DNA of 64,000 bases, from the NCBI GenBank assembly GCA_035048485.1, contig CM068581.1, positions 7,453,430 through 7,517,429 on the forward strand, given 5' to 3'. Made by a program: the position numbers and the translations under genes. This document shows, one piece after another, positions 1 through 11,945 of the stretch. Position 1 is the stretch's first letter. Every line of letters begins with the position of its first letter. Under the pieces are notes generated by a model. That model was given only the letters and a program-made list of their open reading frames with translations. It searched no databases and was not told the origin of the DNA. The DNA is from Pteria penguin. Taxonomy: Eukaryota; Mollusca; Bivalvia; Pterioida; Pteriidae.

Positions 1-236
1 AAGCTTGTTGAGAGAAAATGCATGCAAGTGCATACAGACGCATAATAAAGTACAAGGTAACTGACGAAAGCTTTTATTGCATCCAAAAATACGGAAAATT
101 AAGGAAACCCCAGATCAGCGAAAAATCGGTGTCCTCCCTTCTCTTTTTTTATACATGTACGTCAACATGTCACGTCAACGATTATTTAGCATAGGCCTAA
201 CTGACGTGCCCTGTGGCGTGATCGGAAAACAGTTTT

Positions 237-326
237 ACTGTTACCCTCTTGCCCTGACTGTTACCCTCTTGCCTTGACTGTTACCCTCTTGCCCTGACTG
301 TTACCCTCTTGCCCTGACTGTTACCC
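237..326. repeat. 20-bp minisatellite, about 4.5 copies
   Basis: The unit actgttaccctcttgccctg repeats head to tail with one C/T change. It is non-coding as far as I can see. The flanking 1-236 shows no gene. Confidence 0.9.
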
Positions 327-388
327 ATTAGAAAAAGGCGGATTTATTGTGAAACAGCATAAAATACGTAATATTAATTTACTGTCAA

Positions 389-1820
389 GTCCGGTTATCT
401 TGCGCGTCCGGTGATTTTGCGCAGCTCGTACGTTCGCTTTACCCATATTATTCTACTGTCTGTTAATCCTCTCTTAAGACCAAAATCATCAAATTATCTT
501 TTTGTGTGATACGTAATCTAGTCTGGTAAGTTATCAACAAAGCAAATAAAATGTCCACATGCGTTTTCTACATTATACCACTGAACAAACATTTCCATAA
601 TGCGTACGCAGCAACGGGTCAAGTGACGTCGCTTATTTCATGAATATTATGTAGCCCCGCCCACTTTGGCCTAGTTTTCAATTTATCGAGAGAAAAGGGC
701 AGTTTTCACGTTTCATTGTCCAAATTTCCCAACTAGACAACTGTGTGGTCTTGTTTAAAAGATCCTCGAGCATCACAAAGCGTTGCAAGTGATACTGGCT
801 GAAACGTTATAACACAGAGACCTATATGTATTATAGGTCTCTGATAACACCATATGCAAATCAAGTGAGAAAAATTCTATGGAATGCAGAAAATGAAATG
901 AATTAACATTTCGGGAGATCGATGCACTTGATAAATATTGAACAGTTGGAGTTGTATTTACTGAATTTTTTATTTATTTTTTTATTTTTTTTTTATTATT
1001 ATTATTTTTTTTTTGTATCGTTAGAAGGTTAAAAAATATGAACAAGTCTAAATTATTTTTCATTTAAAAACAAAGTAAAGAAAGAAAAAAACATATAGGA
1101 TAGGAAAAGAAAAAGAAAAAGTAAGATAGGGTAGGTCGCAGACAGATAGAGTGAGTATATATTTTTGAAAACTAAAATGGAAGTGTTTTTATGGAAGTAA
1201 TAGTAAGTTTAATATTACATAGGACCAGATGTTAGTCAGGAAATCGTAGATTGGGGCCAGTGGGTGATATGCGACCAGTTGATACATTTGAAATATTGTA
1301 AATCTAATGAAAACCATTTGATGATGACTTTTCATCTATCTAGTTTGTGATAACGATCTATAAATGATAAATTAAATCTATTATATGCAGTAGTTACACT
1401 ATGTGATACGTAAACACGGAGCGAAGCCAGGTTTATGTGACTCCTTAAAACAACCATATTTACTTACATATAACTTCTGTATAATGTATAAACTGATTAA
1501 ACAATATAAGTGAAATGTATTAAATTGTATATTTTCGTAACACTACTATTTATTGTCCCCGTTGCGCTCCATAGGCTTTTTTTCGGGAAGGGACGTACGC
1601 ACTGCGCAAAATCACCGGACACATCTGCCATCGCCGAAACAAGGGGGTACACATGTTTATATGCAGGTATCATACGAAATAAATGGAATGAAATTTTTAT
1701 ATTTGGTGTGAATGATTTTTAATGACGATTTTAATCATCAGAATAATCAAATTGAAAGTTGCAAAACGATAAAGTGTTTAATTTAATCGGCAAACACTTA
1801 GGTGCGCAAAATCACCGGAC
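389..1820. mobile_element. Non-autonomous TIR element with duplicated terminal motif
   Basis: The 19-bp motif GTCCGGTGATTTTGCGCAG at 406-424 is present as a perfect reverse complement at 1602-1620, and homology continues imperfectly inward to a shared GTACGT. A second, less perfect copy of the motif precedes the left one (389-405), and another inverted copy lies at 1803-1820. Each end therefore carries the motif twice. No transposase ORF lies between. I infer a DNA-transposon derivative; the superfamily is not recognised and the target-site duplication was not resolved. Confidence 0.55.
816..842. repeat. Short perfect hairpin inside the TIR element
   Basis: Arms agagacctata (816-826) and tataggtctct (832-842) are perfectly complementary around a 5-nt loop. 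No following T-run or known RNA class is apparent. Confidence 0.6.
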
Positions 1821-2135
1821 AGAATCGTACATAGGCAATTAGGTAATAAATTACGTATACTGTTTTTCTTCCAAATGTGCAGAGTAGAGAGGATTTGGGG
1901 GGGGGGGGGTTGGCTCGTCCCTAGGGTCACAGAATTCGAGTAACATGAGAATCACAATATACTTTCTCTTTATCTTTAAGATGTTCCATGGGGAATTTGG
2001 TGACAAGCACTGGAGCAGAATGGAAAATAGAACAATCACAATGAGCTGAGTCACTCAGGCGACATTAAATGAAATCGAAACTTCCTAGATCTACGGACTC
2101 TGTCGTCTGCTTCCAACTCAATTCAGAGCTAATAA
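1821..2135. other. No gene seen
   Basis: AT-rich sequence with a G-tract near 1899-1912. No splice-bounded ORF, RNA gene or repeat is recognised here. Confidence 0.5.
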
Positions 2136-2330
2136 TTCAAATCCAAACTAGATGATCTTCCTGAAGAAGGACAATATACAGCACCATTCAATGTCAGATT
2201 TAATTTAGGAAAATCATCTGACAACAAACGTGATTCCCTTGTTGAGCCCCTCCGCTCCACACCGACATCTAGTCACTGCTTGCAAGACACATCTAACGTT
2301 ACATTGACGCTTTACTTAGATACGAAATGA
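2136..2330 (+). other. Possible coding fragment without start codon
   Basis: An open frame of 64 codons runs from just after a TAA (2133-2135) to a TGA at 2328-2330. It contains the segment DDLPEEGQYTAPFNVRFNLG. Composition looks protein-like and there is an ag at the left, but there is no ATG and no family I recognise. It could be an exon, a retroelement relic or chance. Confidence 0.15.
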
Positions 2331-2800
2331 TTACAACTTACTTGTCAGTGTGTCGTCTGTTATCGTCACACACTTCTACTTGACCTGTAGATTCGTCTCC
2401 GATCAATAACACTGTGCACTAGTTTATAAATTGTGTCATTTAAAGTATTCTTCATGAAGAAAGACAACTCGTACATCTCGACCGGAATGAGTAATTTCTG
2501 TAATAAGGTTATAAGGTACAATGGACGTAACAAAGCAAATACTCAATGATTATTTAGAGCGATGTACCTTGTAACAGGTAAACAAAAGAAAGGGAAAAGA
2601 TAAACTAGTAATATTGTCAGCTGCCTAAACGTTGTAATACCGCTATGTTCCAGTGATGAACTCGTCTCTTGCTTCCTGCCTCCCCTCCATGATGTATATA
2701 ACGTGGGCAAACCGTTCCAAATACTCAACAATTATTTAAAGCATTCCTTAGATGTAAATAAGTTTAGTTTAAATCATAGAATAGAACTTAATCGTGACAA

Positions 2801-2817
2801 TATAAATATAAATATAA

Positions 2818-2869
<52 letters not shown>
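2801..2869. repeat. Compound (TATAAA)n/(TA)n microsatellite
   Basis: Several TATAAA units run into a long TA dinucleotide tract. Short ORFs across it are artefacts. Confidence 0.95.
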
Positions 2870-2872
<3 letters not shown>

Positions 2873-3939
2873 AAGGAGAGAAACCAATGTTTTACAGATA
2901 AGGTTGCTCTCTTGTTGTTGGATGGATCCACAAATTATCATATAAAGTATAATGTTATCGGGAGAAACCTAGAAGGATGTTACGTTCTGTTTTTCTCTTC
3001 CCTGGAACATCACCTCATGATTGCAGATTTATGCTAACAAATTCAGTTATAAATAGCAGTCGCATTATGTTTGTTGTTGTGAAAACTTGGTCAATGTGTG
3101 ATCTAGTTTCCACAGAAAGAGGCTGTCATCATGTGAACTGATCGTGATTAGACAGAAAAGAAGCAATGGGTAAGTACCGACATTTAGTCGATATAGAAAA
3201 GTTAAATATAAACAATAGTACTGTATCACTGTTTCTGGTAGACTTTGCATTCAGACGCGTAACTAGGGCAATATATAGCAATGTGTAGGAACAAGAAAGG
3301 CGCTCAAAATATAGTAGCTAGTCTCCGAGACACAGTAGGGCCATAGCGAAAAGCCCCCGAGCTCGGGCTAGATTTTCGGGGTTCTGAAGCAGTAACGTAT
3401 TTCGAGAAATTACACCGTTAAAAATTGTGTTGAACTGATGTGTATAAGCACGTGCCTACGCTCCTGGAAGCAGTGGCGGATTTAGAGGGGGCGCCCCCCC
3501 CCCCCCCCTATTCGCCACATATCCAGATTTGGCACCAAAATGGTTGAGTAGTACCAACACTCGTTCTTTCTTGGAGGCATTAGTATCTGAAACAGCCTAC
3601 CACACACCACTGTGACCTGCCACTCCTTAGACACCTTCGAGCAGGAGCTGCAGAGCTGTTCATCGTACTAGATAGAGGACATGGCCGTTTTTGAATGTAA
3701 ATACATTCATTTTCCCTCGCGATTTTAACAGTAAATACATCAATTTTCCCTCACCTGCAAATGAATTTACTTGCATCACGCACCGCAAAGTACAATATAC
3801 GATAATACACCAGAAGGTTGACTGACTGTACTATATAAGAAGAAAAAGAAGATGGACTGTACTATATAGGAAGAAACAGAAAACGAAGAAGGGTTCGTCA
3901 AGTTACATTTATGCCGCGGGTGACCTACTCTGACCGACA
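2870..3939. other. No gene seen; one poly-C tract
   Basis: A C-run at about 3494-3508 follows a G-rich stretch and could fold back on it. Otherwise this is AT-rich sequence with no supported exon. Confidence 0.5.
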
Positions 3940-4190
3940 TGAATTCTCTCTAGCTCAGTGGATGAGGTGTCCGGCTCATGAACGAGAGGTTCTGGCTTTG
4001 ACTTCCGCCGTTAGTATTCCGGTGTCCTGTGGATCTCATACTGAAATCCGAGGTCCCGTGTCAAGATAAGCATGGCGCGTAAAAGATCCTTCACTGCTTT
4101 GGGTCCGTTGCAAAAGTGTGATTTTTAATGCAGTGCATCAGGCATATGCTGTTATCTTATATTGGAAATAATCATTGAGTGACGTAATGC
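3940..4190 (+). mobile_element. tRNA-derived SINE, family II
   Basis: The head resembles a tRNA: an A-box-like TAGCTCAGTGGATGAGG and a B-box-like gaggttctggctttgactt. It is followed by a body shared with the copy at 5086-5364 (GGTGTCCTGT, GAGGTCCCGTGT, GGCATGGCGCGTAAAAGATC, GCATCAGGCA). It is diverged and not functional as a tRNA. Confidence 0.7.
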
Positions 4191-4855
4191 AAGAATAAAT
4201 CAATCGATGTGTTTGTTGGCCTACTTTTCCTGAGTAAGGTCACTGTCTGTAAGTAGTTTCCCGGGTTTTGTTCACAAATCCTTTGATCTATTGAATTGAG
4301 GCTTGATACATATTTACAATTATCACCAACAGCTACAGTTTGGTTCAAATTTTTGCCACTGTTTACATACTTTTGATATGATTCTTCATCTGAGATAACC
4401 GTAGTTTGAATTGTCTCGGCGGTTGATCTACATTTGCCAGAGTTATGCTTCTTTGTCAGCAAATGCTTTTCCACGCATCATTTCAGATATTGGACTAAAT
4501 CCTTTTGCCAAAAGCCACAGACTGAGCTCAGCTTATGTTGCAGTTGACCTTCTTTTATAGGAGTTGTGGTTCCCTGTCTTCATTAGTTTTCCACATGTTT
4601 TCAAAATCTGAGAATGTTACTCGAATGGATGCCACAATTGTCACCCATGATACAAGGTCATGCCATGACTTTGACTCCGGGTCAGATATCACTGTGATCC
4701 TTGCCCAGATTTTTTCTTGTATCGTGGTATTTGTCTCGTAAGAACGGGTCTAATTTGAACTTCAATTTCTTTACGTTAAGAAATAAAAGTGGCAGTGAAA
4801 AAAAAAGTGTGGGGGGGGGGGGGGGGCACAACCTTCCAAAAGTGAAAAAAAAAAG
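4191..4855. other. No supported gene; poly-G tract
   Basis: Short ORFs exist on both strands (for example 4172-4474 minus) without splice or family support. A G-run of about 16 lies at 4811-4826. Confidence 0.45.
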
Positions 4856-4949
4856 CAAAATGTGTTTGTGGAACACTACGTCCCCGGTGGCAACAAAGTC
4901 CGAAAAAGCTATTTTTAGCATAAAGGTAACGGTGAAGGTAACGGGACCT
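4856..4949 (+). mobile_element. Fragment of dispersed repeat family B
   Basis: The stretch tgtgtttgtggaacactacg, the phrase caaagtccgaaaaagctatt and the following agcataaaggt match the start of the copies at 24824 and 44706. It breaks off into a SINE. Confidence 0.5.
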
Positions 4950-5075
4950 CCTTTTTTTAATGTCTCATCCGAAAGACAGAGCACCGGTGTGCCCCGACGG
5001 GTGTCAAACCTGGACCTCTTGGTCACAAGCCGAACAACTCATCCACTGGGCTACACCTGCTTATATTTTTCAGAT
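4950..5075 (-). mobile_element. SINE fragment, family II, inverted
   Basis: The reverse complement carries GTAGCCCAGTGGATGAG (A-box-like), a B-box-like AGGTCCAGGTTTGAC and CTGTCTTTCGGATGAGACA, the same landmarks as the plus-strand copy 30 bp to the right. The two copies lie head to head. Confidence 0.65.
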
Positions 5076-5085
5076 AAGAGCAGAA

Positions 5086-5364
5086 GCCGGCGTGGCCTAG
5101 TGGTATCGCACTGGACTTCTAATCGGGAGGCCGGGGATCGAGTCCCGCTCTGGTCTTGCCGGTGTCCTGTCTTTCGGATGAGACAGTAAAAACCGAGGTC
5201 CCGTGTCGTGGTAGGCATGGCACGTTAAAGATTCCTCACTGCTTCGGGTGGGTTCGTTGCAAAGGTCAGAATTTGTATGCCCCGCATCAGGCAGATGCCG
5301 TTACCATATACGTGAAATATTCGTGGTGTGACGTTAAACAAAAATCAATCAATCAATCAATCAG
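5086..5364 (+). mobile_element. tRNA-derived SINE, family II, near full length
   Basis: A-box GTGGCCTAGTGG and B-box GGATCGAGTCCC sit about 35 bp apart. The conserved body follows (CTGTCTTTCGGATGAGACA, GAGGTCCCGTGT, GGCATGGCACGTTAAAGATT, CCCCGCATCAGGCAGATGCC). The element ends in an (aatc)n tail near 5345-5364. This is the best-preserved copy in the window. Confidence 0.85.
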
Positions 5365-5472
5365 ATAAGAGCAAACTATAATAATGCGTGTATAATATCA
5401 TTCAAAACTTACAATGGATGACATCACACTAATGCAGAAGAGCATTCGGAACAACCTCGCCCTTTACTTGTA

Positions 5473-5811
5473 CCTACGTAAAAAGACTCGGACGTCACTC
5501 GGCGGAATGACTTGCATCGATTCCATGCATCAATCGGTTTCCGGCATTGTACTCCGTAATATATCAGCGATGTAAAATGTAATCCAGTACATAGTCTCTG
5601 TCATCTATGTCGAGGAAAGCAATGAAAGCTACAACAGTTCGGGATTAATGTTTAATTTAAGTCCGTTGAATTGTGAAAGTCTTCTACCGTCTTTATTACA
5701 CGCCAAGCACTGACCTATTTGTCTGGTACACATGCGGGCGTCTATAACTACAGGAACTACATGTATTTTTAAATAATGGCTACGAGTGACGTCCGAGCTT
5801 TTTTACGCAGG
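5473..5811. mobile_element. 339-bp MITE with 29-bp terminal inverted repeats
   Basis: 5473-5501 and the reverse complement of 5783-5811 match at 26 of 29 positions; both end in CTCGGACGTCACTCG. There is no ORF. This is the typical size of a miniature inverted-repeat element. The target-site duplication is unclear. Confidence 0.75.
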
Positions 5812-6054
5812 AAAAGGTCGAGGATGTCTGAATGGCATAAGAGCTGAAAGATATTTTGTTGGCGAACCTTTCTATTGTTGCAACATGTTGCGTAATCAGG
5901 ATACACCAACAGCCAGTAAAAACAGAAAACCTTATCCGTAATTTTGTAGTTACGGATTAGAAATCAGACATTAAAAATGTAAAAGAAAATAGATTTACTT
6001 CGCTTAAAATGTTTTACTTAAGTTTATTTAAACTTTAAATATTACTCTAAAAGT

Positions 6055-6145
6055 GGGGGCACAACCATGTCTGTGCCCCCCCCCCCCCACTTTGAAAGGG
6101 GGGGGGGAGGGGGGCAGCGAGGGCACGTGCCCCCCCCCCCCTTCT
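6055..6145. other. Clustered G and C homopolymer tracts
   Basis: A run of about 14 C, a run of about 10 G, a G-rich block and a run of about 12 C occur within 90 bp, flanked by GGGGGCACA/GTGCCCC words. The strand can form GC hairpins or quadruplexes. Confidence 0.7.
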
Positions 6146-6492
6146 CCTACGCCCTTGCACTATTACATGTAGATTATATCAAGCTATAATTGACCTAACA
6201 GAAATAGTTTCCAGAGGCCCTTTCAAATGTTTGTTTCTGTATATTTGGTATAGGGGTAGAACCAGGACAGGTCAGCATTTTCAGAAGGGTTACCCATTTG
6301 GTGAAGATACACTAGGAAAACGCGGCCTCGTATACTGTATAGTAAACTTATAACTTCAGAAAATACTATTACATTTTATTTCATTATGTGTATGGTGCTC
6401 AGGCGAATGATATAAGTCCACCTGGACCTCTTGATTTGATTCTTATTGATTTGTTAATGCCCAGGAATATATTTTTATTTATAATTATATTT

Positions 6493-9400
6493 CAGTTTGC
6501 TGCTGATAGCTTCTCCTTTTTCTCTTAGTCAGCGATACGTGACGGTTTGCTGCTGATAGGTTCTCCCTTTTTGTCTAAGTCAGCAATACGTGACGGTTTG
6601 CTGCTGATAGCTTCTCCTTTTTGTCGTAGTCAGCGATACGTGACGGTTTGCTGCTGATAGCTTCTCCTTGTTGTCGTAGACAGCGATATGTGACGGTTTG
6701 CTGCTGATAGCCTCTCCTTTTTGTCTTAGTCAGCGATACGTGACGGTTTGCTGCTGATAGCTTCTCGTTGTTGTCGTAGTCAGCGATACGTGACGGTTTG
6801 CTGCTGATAGCTTCTCCTTGTTGTCGTAGACAGCGATATGTGACGGTTTGCTGCTGATAGCCTCTCCTTTTTGTCTTAGTCAGCGATACGTGACGGTTTG
6901 CTGCTGATAGCTTCTCGTTGTTGTCGTAGTCAGCGATACGTGACGGTTTGCTGCTGATAGCTTCTCCTTTTTGTCGTAGTCAGCGATACGTGACGGTTTG
7001 CTTCTGATAGCGTCTCCTTGTTGTCTTAGCGATACATGACGGTTTGCTTCTGATAGCTTCTCCTTGTTGTCTTAGTCAGCGATACGTGACGGTTTGCTGC
7101 TGATAGCTTCTCCTTGTTGTCGTAGTCAGCGATACGTGACGGTTTGCTGCTGATAGCTTCTCCTTGTTGTCGTAGTCAGCGATACGTGACGGTTTGCTGC
7201 TGATAGATTCGCCTTGTTGTCGTAGTCAACGATACGTGACGGTTTGCTGCTGATAGCTTCTCCTTGTTGTCGTAGAAAGCGATACGTGACGGTTTGCTGC
7301 TGATAGCTTCTCCTTTTTGGCTAAGTCAGTGATACGTGACGGTTTGCTGCTAACAGCTTTTCCTTTTTTGTCGTAGTCAGCGATACGTGACTGTTTGCTG
7401 CTGATAGCTTCTCTTTGTAGTCTTAGTCAGCGGTACGTGACGGTTTGCTGCTGATAGCTTCTCCTTTTTGTCTAAGTCAGCGATACGTGACGGTTTGCTG
7501 CTGATAGCTTCTCCTTGTTGTCTAAGTCAGCGATACGTGACGGTTTGCTGCTGATAGCTTCTCCTTTTTGTCTAAGTCAGCGATACGTAACAGTTTGCTG
7601 CTGACAGCTTCTCCTTTTTGTCGTAGTCAGCGATACGTGACGGTTTGCTGCTGATAGCTTCTCCTTTTTGTCTAAGTCAGCGATACGTAACGGTTTGCTG
7701 CTGACAGCTTCTCCTTTTTTGTCGTAATCAGCGATACGTGACTGTTTGCTTCTGATAGCTTCTCCTTTTTGTCTTAGTCAGCGATACGTGACGGTTTGCT
7801 GCTGATAGCTTCTCCTTGTTGTCTTAGTCAGCGATACGTGACGGTTTGCTGCTGATAGCTTCTCCTTTTTGTCTTAGTCAGCGATACGTGACGGTTTGCT
7901 GCTGATAGCTTCTCCTTGTTGTCGTAGTCAGCCTTGCGTGACGGTTTGCTTCTGATAGCGTGTCCTTGTTGTCTTAGCGATACATGACGGTTTGCTGCTG
8001 ATAGCTTCTCCTTGTTGTCGTAGTCAGCGATACGTGACGGTTTGCTGCCGATAGCTTCTCCTTGTTGTCGTAGACAGCGATACGTGACGGTTTGCTGCTG
8101 ATAGCTTCTCCTTGTTGTCGTAGTCAGCGATACGTGACGGTTTGCTGCTGATTGCTTCTCCTTTTTGTCGTAGTCAGCCATACGTACCGGTTTGCTTCTG
8201 ATAGCGTCTCCTTGTTGTCTTAGCGATACATGACGGTTTGCTTCTGATAGCTTCTCCTTGTTGTCTTAGTCAGCGATACGTGACGGTTTGCTGCTGATAG
8301 CTTCTCCTTGTTGTCGTAGACAGCGATACGTAACGGTTTGCTGCTGATAGCTTCGCCTTTTTGTTGCTTCTCCTTGTTGTCGTAGTCAACGACACGTGAC
8401 GGTTTGCTGCTGATAGCTTCTCCTTGTTGTCGTAGACAGCGATACGTGACGGTTTGCTGCTGATAGCTTCTCCTTGTTGTCGTAGTCAGCGATACGTGAC
8501 GGTTTGCTTCTGATAGCGTCTCCTTGTTGTCTTAGCGATACATGACGGTTTGCTTCTGATAGCTTCTCCTTGTTGTCTTAGTCAGCGATACGTGACGGTT
8601 TGCTGCTGATAGCTTCTCCTTTTTGGCTAAGTCAGTGATACGTGACGGTTTGCTGCTAACAGCTTTTCCTTTTTTGTCGTAGTCAGCGATACGTGACTGT
8701 TTGCTGCTGATAGCTTCTCTTTGTAGTCTTAGTCAGCGGTACGTGACGGTTTGCTGCTGATAGCTTCTCCTTTTTGTCTAAGTCAGCGATACGTGACGGT
8801 TTGCTGCTGATAGCTTCTCCTTGTTGTCTAAGTCAGCGATACGTGACGGTTTGCTGCTGATAGCTTCTCCTTTTTGTCTAAGTCAGCGATACGTAACAGT
8901 TTGCTGCTGACAGCTTCTCCTTTTTGTCGTAGTCAGCGATACGTGACGGTTTGCTGCTGATAGCTTCTTCTTGTTGTCTAAGTCAGCGATACGTGACGGT
9001 TTGCTGCTGATAGCTTCGCCTTTTTGTCGTAGTCAACGATACGTGACGGTTTGCTGCTGATAGCTTCTCCTTGTTGTCGTAGACAGCGATACGTGACGGT
9101 TTGCTGCTGATAGCTTCTCCTTGTTGTCGTAGTCAGCGATACTTGACGGTTTGCTTCTGATGGCGTCTCCTTGTTGTCTTAGCGATACATGACGGTTTGC
9201 TTCTGATAGCTTCTCCTTGTTGTCTTAGTCAGCGATACGTGACGGTTTGCTGCTGATAGCTTCTCCTTTTTGTCGTAGTCAGCGATACGTATCGGTTTGC
9301 TGCTGATAGCTTCTCCTTGTTGTCGTAGTCAGCGATACGTGACGGTTTGCTGCTGATAGCTTCGCCTTTTTGTCTTAGTCAGCGATATGTGACGGTTTGC

Positions 9401-9597
9401 TGCTGATAGATTTTCCTTGTTGTCGTAGTGAACGATACGTGACGGTTTGCTGCTGATAGCTTCTCCTTGTTGTCGTTGACAGCGATACGTGACGGTTTGC
9501 TGCTGATAGCTTCTCCTTGTTGTCTAAGTCAGCGATACGTGATGGTTTGCTGCTGATAGTTTCTCTTGTTGTCGTAGTCAGCGATACGTGACGGTTG
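6493..9597. repeat. 50-bp satellite-like array, about 62 copies
   Basis: The unit is built from gacggtttgctgctgatagc, ttctccttgttgtcgtagtc and agcgatacgt. Variants recur in the same order. A block of about 340 bp starting near 7321 recurs almost unchanged near 8627, and a shortened unit (cttagcgatacatgacgg) recurs about five times, showing block duplication. Because 50 is not a multiple of three, ORFs in it (such as 7828-8181 minus) are frame-cycling artefacts. There are no unique spacers, so it is not a CRISPR array. Confidence 0.95.
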
Positions 9598-9627
9598 CCT
9601 ACGACTATCATGACAGAATAACTTGTT

Positions 9628-9712
9628 GTATGTGTCTCGAAAGACAGTTACTGTTTTGGTTCGAACGCGGAACCTTCCAGCTGGGCCAAGGAGGCTTGGC
9701 CATTGGACATAT
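9628..9712 (-). mobile_element. Degenerate SINE head, family II
   Basis: On the reverse complement, TTGGCCCAGCTGG (A-box-like), GCGTTCGAACC (B-box-like) and ctgtctttcgagaca appear in the order seen in the SINE at 5086. Confidence 0.35.
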
Positions 9713-10181
9713 ATGTGCTTGTATTATATATTTATGTGGACGTTATACACATGTTAATACATATATGATTCGTATGCACTGTACAGGCAGGTAATTCAAA
9801 GTGTTGCGCAACATCCGTTCCACGTGTATGATTTCATACCTGGGAATGAATAATCTGTGTGATGAAATGTGTCGTAAACAAAGCTAAGGTGTTAGGTACA
9901 ATACTTGGAAAGAAGAACAAAGATAAGAAGGTGCAATATAAACAGGGTGTTTTTAAGAATGTACTGGCTACAAGTGAATCTAACAAATCTACATTGTCCC
10001 ACTAGAAAAGGTATGGATTTCAGTCCACTTCACACTGCTTAATGCGTCTTATTTAACATTAAGAATCGTTTTGAATAATTGACAAATTAGCGAGAGTTTT
10101 GATATAGGACATTATGTGGCAATGTTCGAATCTTCGGTCTGACTATTAGGTACGTGTATACAGTAGTCGTCAAGCTGATCA
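9713..10181. other. No gene seen
   Basis: A unique-looking AT-rich spacer between the 50-bp and 34-bp arrays. No exon or RNA gene is recognised. Confidence 0.5.
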
Positions 10182-11945
10182 TTACGGACCCCCGTACTGT
10201 TCGTTACGTTACGTACATATGTGTGGCGACCCTCGTACTATTCGTTACGTACAAATGTGTGGCGATCCTCGTACTGTTCGTTACATACACATGTGGCAAC
10301 CCTCGTACTGTTCGTTACGTACATATGTGTGGCGATCCTCGTACTGTTCGTTACCTATACATGTGGCGACCCTCGTACTGTACGTTACGTTATGTATATA
10401 TGTGTGACGATACTGTTCGTTACATACACATGTGGTGATCTTCGTATTGTTCGTTACATACACATGTGGTGATCCTCGTACTGTTCGTTACATACACATG
10501 TAGAGATCTTCGTACTGTTCGTTACATACACATGTGGTGATCCTCGTACTGTTCGTTACATACACATGTGGCGGTCCTCGTATTGTTCGTTACATACACA
10601 TGTGGTGATCCTCGTACTGTTCGTTACATACACATGTGGCGATCTTTGTACTGTTCGTTACATACACATGTGGTGATCCTCGTACTGTTCGTTACATACA
10701 CATGTGGCGATCTTCGTATTGTTCGTTACATACACGTGGTGATCCTCGTACTGTTCGTTAGATACACATGTGGTGTTCTTCGTATTGTTCGTTACATACA
10801 CGTGGTGATCCTCGTACTGTTCGTTACATACACATGTGGAGATCTTCGTACTGTTCGTTACATACACATGTGGTGATCCTCGTACTGTTCGTTACATAGA
10901 CATGTGGCGATCCTCGTATTGTTTGTTACATACACATGTGGTGATCCTCGTACTGTTCGTTACATACACATGTGGCGATCTTTGTACTGTTCGTTACATA
11001 CACATGTGGTGATCCTCGTACTGTTCGTTACATACACATGTGGCGATCTTCGTACTGTTCGTTACATACACGTGGTGATCCTTGTACTGTTCGTTACATA
11101 CACATGTGGTGTTCTTCGTATTGTTCGTTACATACACATGTGGCGATCCTCGCACTGTTCGTTACATACACATGTGGCGATCTTCGTATTGTTCGTTACA
11201 TACACATGTGGTGATCCTCGTACTGTTCGTTACATACACATGTGGCGATTTTCGTACTGTTCGTTACATACACATGTGGTGATCCTCGTACTGTCCGTTA
11301 TATACACATGTGGCGATCTTCGTATTGTTCGTTACATACACGTGGTGATCCTCGTACTGTTCGTTACATACACATGTGGTGATCTTCGTATTGTTCGTTA
11401 CATACATATGTGGTGATCCTCGTACTGTTCGTTACATACATATGTAGCCATCTTCGTATTGTTCGTTACATACACATGTGGTGATCTTCATACTGTTCGT
11501 TACATACACATGTGGTGATTCTCGTACTGTTCGTTACATACAGATGTGGCGATCTTCGTACTGTTCGTTACGTACATATGTGGCGATCTTCGTACTGTTC
11601 GTTACATACACATGTGGTGATCTCCGTACTGTTCGTTACATACTCATGTGGCGATCTTCGTACTGTTCGTTACATACACATGTGGTGATCCTCGTACTGT
11701 TCGTTACATACACATGTGGTGATCCTCGTACTGTTCGTTACATACACATGTGGCGATCTTCGTACTGTTCGTTCCATACACATGTGGCGATCTTCGTACT
11801 GTTCGTTACATACACATGTGGCGATCTTCGTATTGTTCGTTACATACACATGTGGTGATCCTCGTACTGTTCGTTACATACATATGTGGTGATCCTCGTA
11901 CTGTTCGTTACATACACATGTGGCGATCTTCGTACTGTCCGTTAG
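10182..11945. repeat. 34-bp minisatellite, about 50 copies
   Basis: The unit is tcgttacatacacatgtggt followed by gatcctcgtactgt. The left-most units differ (ttacgtacatatgtgtggcg). Occasional units lose 3 bp. The period is not a multiple of three, which yields overlapping ORFs in all frames on both strands; none is a gene. Confidence 0.95.

Noticed and set aside
5086..5160. Functional tRNA gene
   Set aside because: A and B boxes are present but the acceptor stem and anticodon arm do not fold and a SINE body follows.
6493..11945. CRISPR-like direct repeats
   Set aside because: Units of 50 and 34 bp are contiguous, with no unique spacers, no leader and no cas genes, in a eukaryotic context.
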